Below are positions 43,100-45,671 of a stretch of 45,671 nucleotides of DNA, one piece after another; position 1 is the stretch's first letter; every line of letters starts with the position of its first letter. Made by a program: the position numbers and the translations under genes. Location of the stretch: the NCBI GenBank assembly GCA_947629565.1, contig CANREG010000019.1, positions 1 through 45,671 of the forward strand. Direction: 5' to 3'. The stretch is from an uncultured Lachnospiraceae bacterium (lineage in GTDB: Bacteria; Bacillota; Clostridia; Lachnospirales; Lachnospiraceae). The notes under the pieces are model-generated. The model made no database searches. It worked only from the letters and a program-made list of their open reading frames with translations, and was not told the DNA's origin.

Positions 43100-43290
43100 A
43101 ATCTTACCTCCTTAAAAATTTACTATTCGATTCATTACATACGGATATTTCATTATGATGCATTATTTTCTTCCTGCCTGTCTGATTACTCTGCAAGTAA
43201 TTGTATTTTTGCAAAAATGGCACTTGACAGTCCACAAAATCTTTGATAAGCTACTTTCAAAGAGAAATGGGTTTTTTGCCAAGTAAAATC
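43100..43290. other. Spacer upstream of the LUD gene, no gene seen
   Basis: No reading frame or clear LUD promoter can be supported here. A plus-strand TTGACA-17-TAAGCT pattern (near 43224) leads to no gene. It separates the conserved genes from the degraded mobile region. Confidence 0.35.
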
Positions 43291-43532
43291 TTAGGATTCG
43301 AAAGGGTTGCTCGTTTCTTTTTTTATGTCCAAAATATCATAAAGATACATTTTTCCATCATTTGCTTTGGCTTTTGCATTTGCACCTTTTAATCTATGTG
43401 TATACTTTGAACCTGTATATTCATCCGGCAAATCCTTACCTATACAAACAGACTACTCTGAATCAATCCGTCTGTCAAGGCATGATTTTCTTGAGTTTCC
43501 GCAGTTTTATCCACAACGGTTTGTTTTTTCAT
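43291..43532 (-). pseudogene. Frameshifted remnant of a mobile-element protein
   Basis: Two minus-strand frames join here. Frame one begins at the ATG at 43530-43532 and reads 30 residues (MKKQTVVDKTAETQ... to QSSLFV, stop at 43440-43442). Frame two picks up after a stop at 43453-43455 and runs 53 residues (SVCIGKDLPDEYTGSKYTHRLKG... to YLYDILDIKKETSNPFES) to the stop at 43291. From memory, KDLPDEYT..SKYT..LKG and YLYDI..IKKETS.P are the two ends of one larger domain found in proteins of clostridial mobile elements. Here they are joined with the middle missing. So the gene appears frameshifted and internally deleted. The IS repeat overlaps its start. Confidence 0.55.
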
Positions 43533-43565
43533 ATACCACAATAAACAACTTTTAAAAAATGCTCA
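43490..43565. repeat. 76-bp direct repeat, left copy (flanks the IS)
   Basis: These 76 bases are identical to 45596-45671. They begin CTTGAGTTTCCGCAG and end AAAAAATGCTCA. The repeat contains a perfect DnaA-box sequence, TTATCCACA (43507-43515). Sequence identity stops abruptly at the left edge. IS1634-type elements are known for long, variable target duplications, which this fits. Confidence 0.85.
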
Positions 43566-43682
43566 AAATATAAGGAATCCTATCCCTTTTTGATGTATAA
43601 TTAAGTCACCACAACAAAATTCCCGTCTTTAGGATTTAGCACTATATTTCTTTGAGAGTTTATATATAAATGTTTTTCTCTA

Positions 43683-43709
43683 AGTCAGCATGTTTGCTGG
43701 CTTTTTTTG
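43683..43709 (+). terminator. Terminator inside the IS left end
   Basis: AGTCAGCA pairs with TGCTGGCT (one G-U) around TGTT and is followed by a T-run. It lies upstream of the transposase promoter and would shield the transposase from transcripts entering from outside, as is common in insertion sequences. Confidence 0.75.
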
Positions 43710-43745
43710 ATGTCAGAAAAACTTGACAAAATTTTTATTTTTTAC

Positions 43746-43774
43746 TTGCTTTTATGGTGCTATGGTGTTATACT
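43746..43774 (+). promoter_or_regulatory. Transposase promoter
   Basis: TTGCTT (43746-43751) and TATACT (43769-43774) are 17 bases apart, 18 bases before the transposase ATG, with GAGGGGTG as ribosome site. Confidence 0.65.
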
Positions 43775-43792
43775 ATAGAGGGGTGATTTTTT

Positions 43793-45508
43793 ATGGCATA
43801 TTTCTTAAAGAAAACAACAAACAAAAAAGGATTATATCTTCAAATTTATGAAAGTTTTTATGACCCTGAACGCGGTCACACTGCCCACAAATCTTACAAA
43901 CCAATTGGATATGTTCACGAGTTACAGGAAAAGGGCATTGATGACCCTGTATCTTATTTCAAGGAAGAAGTCAACAAACTTAATCAGGAATTTAACATTG
44001 CCAAAAATTCAAAAAGAAACCGGCAGATATCTGATGAATCTCCTGAAAAACTACTGGGATATTTTCCATTAAAAAACATTAATGATAAGCTTTCGGTCAG
44101 GAAATACATAGACCTGATGCAGACTGCTACTGATTTCCGCTTCAATGTTTTTGACATGATGTCCTCCCTTGTCTATGCAAGGCTTGTTCATCCCTGCTCT
44201 AAATCAAAAACATATGATGAAGTAATCCCAAAACTTTTTGATACATACGATTTTTCTTTAAACCAGCTTTATGATGGGCTTGAATATATTGGCTGCGAGT
44301 ATGAGAAGATTATTGAGATATACAATCATCAGATCCATCAGCTCTATCACTTTGATACTTCGCACACCTATTTCGATTGCACAAATTTCTATTTTGAGAT
44401 AGATAAAGAAGATGATTTCAGAAAGAAAGGACCTTCAAAAGAAAACAGGAAAGAACCGATTGTTGGTCTCGGTCTGCTTCTTGATGCAAACCAGATCCCC
44501 ATAGGCATGAAACTGTTTCCCGGAAATGAAAGTGAAAAGCCGGTAATCCGAAATATCATTGATGAACTCAAGACAAGAAACTCTGTATCCGGCAGAACCA
44601 TACAGATAGCAGATAAAGGACTTAACTGTTCTGAAAATATTTTCCATGCGGTCAAAAACGGGGATGGCTATATTTTTTCAAAATCTATAAAACAGCTTCC
44701 TGAAACGGAAAAAACATGGGTTCTGCTTCCCAATGATTACAGGGACGTAAAAAATGCTGACGGTGATGTCCTGTATCGGATCAAAGAATGCACTGATGAC
44801 TTTGGATACAGGATCAAAGATGCTTCAACAGGGCGTTACAGAACTTTTAAACTAAGAGAAAAAAGAATTGTTACTTATAATCCGAAACTTGCAAAAAAAC
44901 AGATTTACGAGATTAATAAAGAAATAGAAAAAGCAAAACTCCTAAAGGCATCTCATGCAAAAAAATCGGAGTACGGTGACTGTGCAAAATACGTGATTTT
45001 TACTGCTGCGGATAAAAAAGGAAACGATACGGATGGTAAAGTGAAAGTGACTATGAATGAGGAACTTATTAAAAAGTCTCTTGAACTGGCAGGATATAAC
45101 ATGCTGGTCACGTCAGAACTTTCCATGCCCGATAAGGATATATACGATGCATACCATAACCTTTGGAGAATGGAAGAATCTTTCAGGATTATGAAGTCGC
45201 AGCTTGATGCAAGACCTGTATATCTGCAAAAAGAAGATACCATCACAGGTCATTTTCTAATCTGCTATCTGGCAGTATTATTAACACGACTTTTACAGTT
45301 CAAGATATTGAAAAACAACTATTGTTCTGAAGATTTATTTGAATTTATTCGTGACTTTAGAGTGGCAAAAATATCCGACAGAAAGTACATAAATCTCACC
45401 AGAGGTTCAACGTTTATTAAAGAGTTTTCAAAACTGACCAACCTGCCGCTGACATCCTATTTTTTGAATAAAGGAGAAATCGAGAAAATGCTAAGCCACA
45501 GGTTTTAA
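43793..45508 (+). CDS. IS1634-family DDE transposase
   Basis: The 571-residue transposase appears intact. It opens MAYFLKKTTNKKGLYLQIYESFYDPERGHTAHKSYKPIGY, typical of IS1634 transposases. Candidate catalytic residues are the Asp in HTYFDCTNFYFE (about 185), the Asp in TIQIADKGLNCSEN (about 279) and the Glu in NLWRMEESFRIMKSQLDARPVYL (about 462). The last sits in the Y/W-x3-E-x6-K-like box of IS4-type enzymes. No frameshift or stop is seen, so it may be active. It is the only protein gene on the plus strand and has visibly more AT-rich codon use than its neighbours, in line with recent arrival. Confidence 0.93.
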   Translation: MAYFLKKTTNKKGLYLQIYESFYDPERGHTAHKSYKPIGYVHELQEKGIDDPVSYFKEEVNKLNQEFNIAKNSKRNRQISDESPEKLLGYFPLKNINDKLSVRKYIDLMQTATDFRFNVFDMMSSLVYARLVHPCSKSKTYDEVIPKLFDTYDFSLNQLYDGLEYIGCEYEKIIEIYNHQIHQLYHFDTSHTYFDCTNFYFEIDKEDDFRKKGPSKENRKEPIVGLGLLLDANQIPIGMKLFPGNESEKPVIRNIIDELKTRNSVSGRTIQIADKGLNCSENIFHAVKNGDGYIFSKSIKQLPETEKTWVLLPNDYRDVKNADGDVLYRIKECTDDFGYRIKDASTGRYRTFKLREKRIVTYNPKLAKKQIYEINKEIEKAKLLKASHAKKSEYGDCAKYVIFTAADKKGNDTDGKVKVTMNEELIKKSLELAGYNMLVTSELSMPDKDIYDAYHNLWRMEESFRIMKSQLDARPVYLQKEDTITGHFLICYLAVLLTRLLQFKILKNNYCSEDLFEFIRDFRVAKISDRKYINLTRGSTFIKEFSKLTNLPLTSYFLNKGEIEKMLSHRF

Positions 45509-45595
45509 ACCTCGGCTTAGCACCATATTTTAATGTTTAACTCCAAAAGTCAGGAATTATATTCCTTAACCCTTTATTTGTCAAGCCTATATTTA

Positions 45596-45671
45596 CTTGA
45601 GTTTCCGCAGTTTTATCCACAACGGTTTGTTTTTTCATATACCACAATAAACAACTTTTAAAAAATGCTCA
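45596..45671. repeat. 76-bp direct repeat, right copy (ends at the window edge)
   Basis: This is identical to 43490-43565 over all 76 bases and stops at the last base of the window, so its true length is not known from this side. A second DnaA-box sequence lies at 45613-45621. Ending exactly with the repeat is what an assembly break at a duplicated sequence would look like. Confidence 0.85.

Larger units (their letters stand above)
43566..45595 (+). mobile_element. IS1634-family insertion sequence (ends approximate)
   Basis: This is the segment between the two 76-bp direct repeats. It holds a full-length DDE transposase with its own promoter. Imperfect terminal repeats are seen in two places. 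An inner pair, AATTCC.G.CTTT.GGA.TTA (43618-43638 and, inverted, 45538-45558), matches at 17 of 21 positions. A short outer pair, AAATATAAGG / TAAATATAGG, lies at the edges given here. Which pair marks the true tips is unresolved; the given span is 2030 bases, near the usual size of the family. Confidence 0.7.

Noticed and set aside
43507-43515. Replication origin suggested by the DnaA box
   Set aside because: Only one box per repeat copy, with no dnaA or dnaN gene and no AT-rich unwinding array around it.
43571-43578. TAAGGAAT (43571-43578) and its inverted copy (45561-45568) as the IS tips
   Set aside because: Eight matching bases only, in AT-rich DNA, and not next to the 76-bp repeats; kept as a possibility but weaker than the 21-base inner pair.
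44389-45246. Minus-strand frames inside the transposase gene
   Set aside because: Antisense shadows of a full-length transposase, without ribosome sites.

Overview
The window looks like a 45.7 kb chromosomal piece of a spore-forming, anaerobic Firmicute, most likely a Lachnospiraceae member (Clostridium cluster XIVa). Reasons: the spoVT / yabO-yabP-yabQ-divIC-spoIIE / tilS-hpt-ftsH sporulation and housekeeping block, strong AGGAGG ribosome sites, consensus sigma-A promoters, an NADP-type GdhA, a CsoR-CopA copper pair, and many genes of types I associate with that family. This comes from gene content and protein resemblance read by eye; no database search was run. Almost every gene lies on the minus strand. 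The plus strand carries only one tRNA-Pro(CGG) and an IS1634-type transposase at the right edge.

Layout from left to right (transcription runs right to left unless noted). (1) 1-808: N-terminal part of a GH13 alpha-glucan hydrolase with its own promoter. (2) 1159-10614: ftsH, hpt, tilS, spoIIE, divIC, yabQ, yabP, rqcP/yabO, hup (HU), spoVT and a HAD phosphatase. This largely keeps the Bacillus order, with hup added and spoVB, mazG and yabR missing. (3) 10634-12898: an acyltransferase-3 membrane protein, the biotin transporter gene bioY under a clear BirA operator, a 66-bp tandem repeat, and a 70-residue unknown protein. (4) 13063-13136 (+): tRNA-Pro. (5) 13196-16552: a sugar-binding lipoprotein, a LacI regulator and manA. 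(6) 16652-19652: fba, galE and a sugar-nucleotide pyrophosphorylase-like gene. (7) 19726-22468: metY followed by three small genes (unknown, secreted unknown, VanZ-like). (8) 22469-24497: gdhA, flanked downstream by a 141-bp palindromic element and preceded by a leader with an intrinsic terminator. (9) 24498-27313: purA, a membrane protein and birA. (10) 27523-28729: LysR regulator and a DUF1292-like gene. (11) 28831-33347: two membrane proteins, cdaA, cdaR/ybbR, an HPr protein and a Sir2 deacetylase. (12) 33581-39302: a BvgS-type hybrid kinase, a double-receiver protein and a PocR-domain hybrid kinase with an HPt domain. (13) 39369-42260: csoR-copA, with a CopZ-like domain fused to CopA. (14) 42467-43099: LUD-domain protein. 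(15) 43291-45671: a decayed gene remnant and an IS1634-type element bracketed by a 76-bp direct repeat whose second copy ends exactly at the last base of the window.

Functional links: BirA (25 kb) probably represses bioY (12 kb) through the operator at 12376-12407. CsoR probably represses csoR-copA through the palindrome that fills the spacer of its promoter. CdaA makes c-di-AMP with CdaR as partner. The two hybrid kinases and the double-receiver protein together hold all phosphorelay parts except a recognisable output domain.

The least ordinary points are: a perfect internal Shine-Dalgarno and ATG that could release a free CopZ from copA; the terminator in the gdhA leader with a cluster of TTAAGT/ACTTAA hexamers upstream; the nested palindrome at 22681-22821; the 66-bp tandem repeat next to bioY; the output-less phosphorelay; and the IS with a probable long target duplication. 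I did not find a clear case of a wholly new defence or metabolic system.
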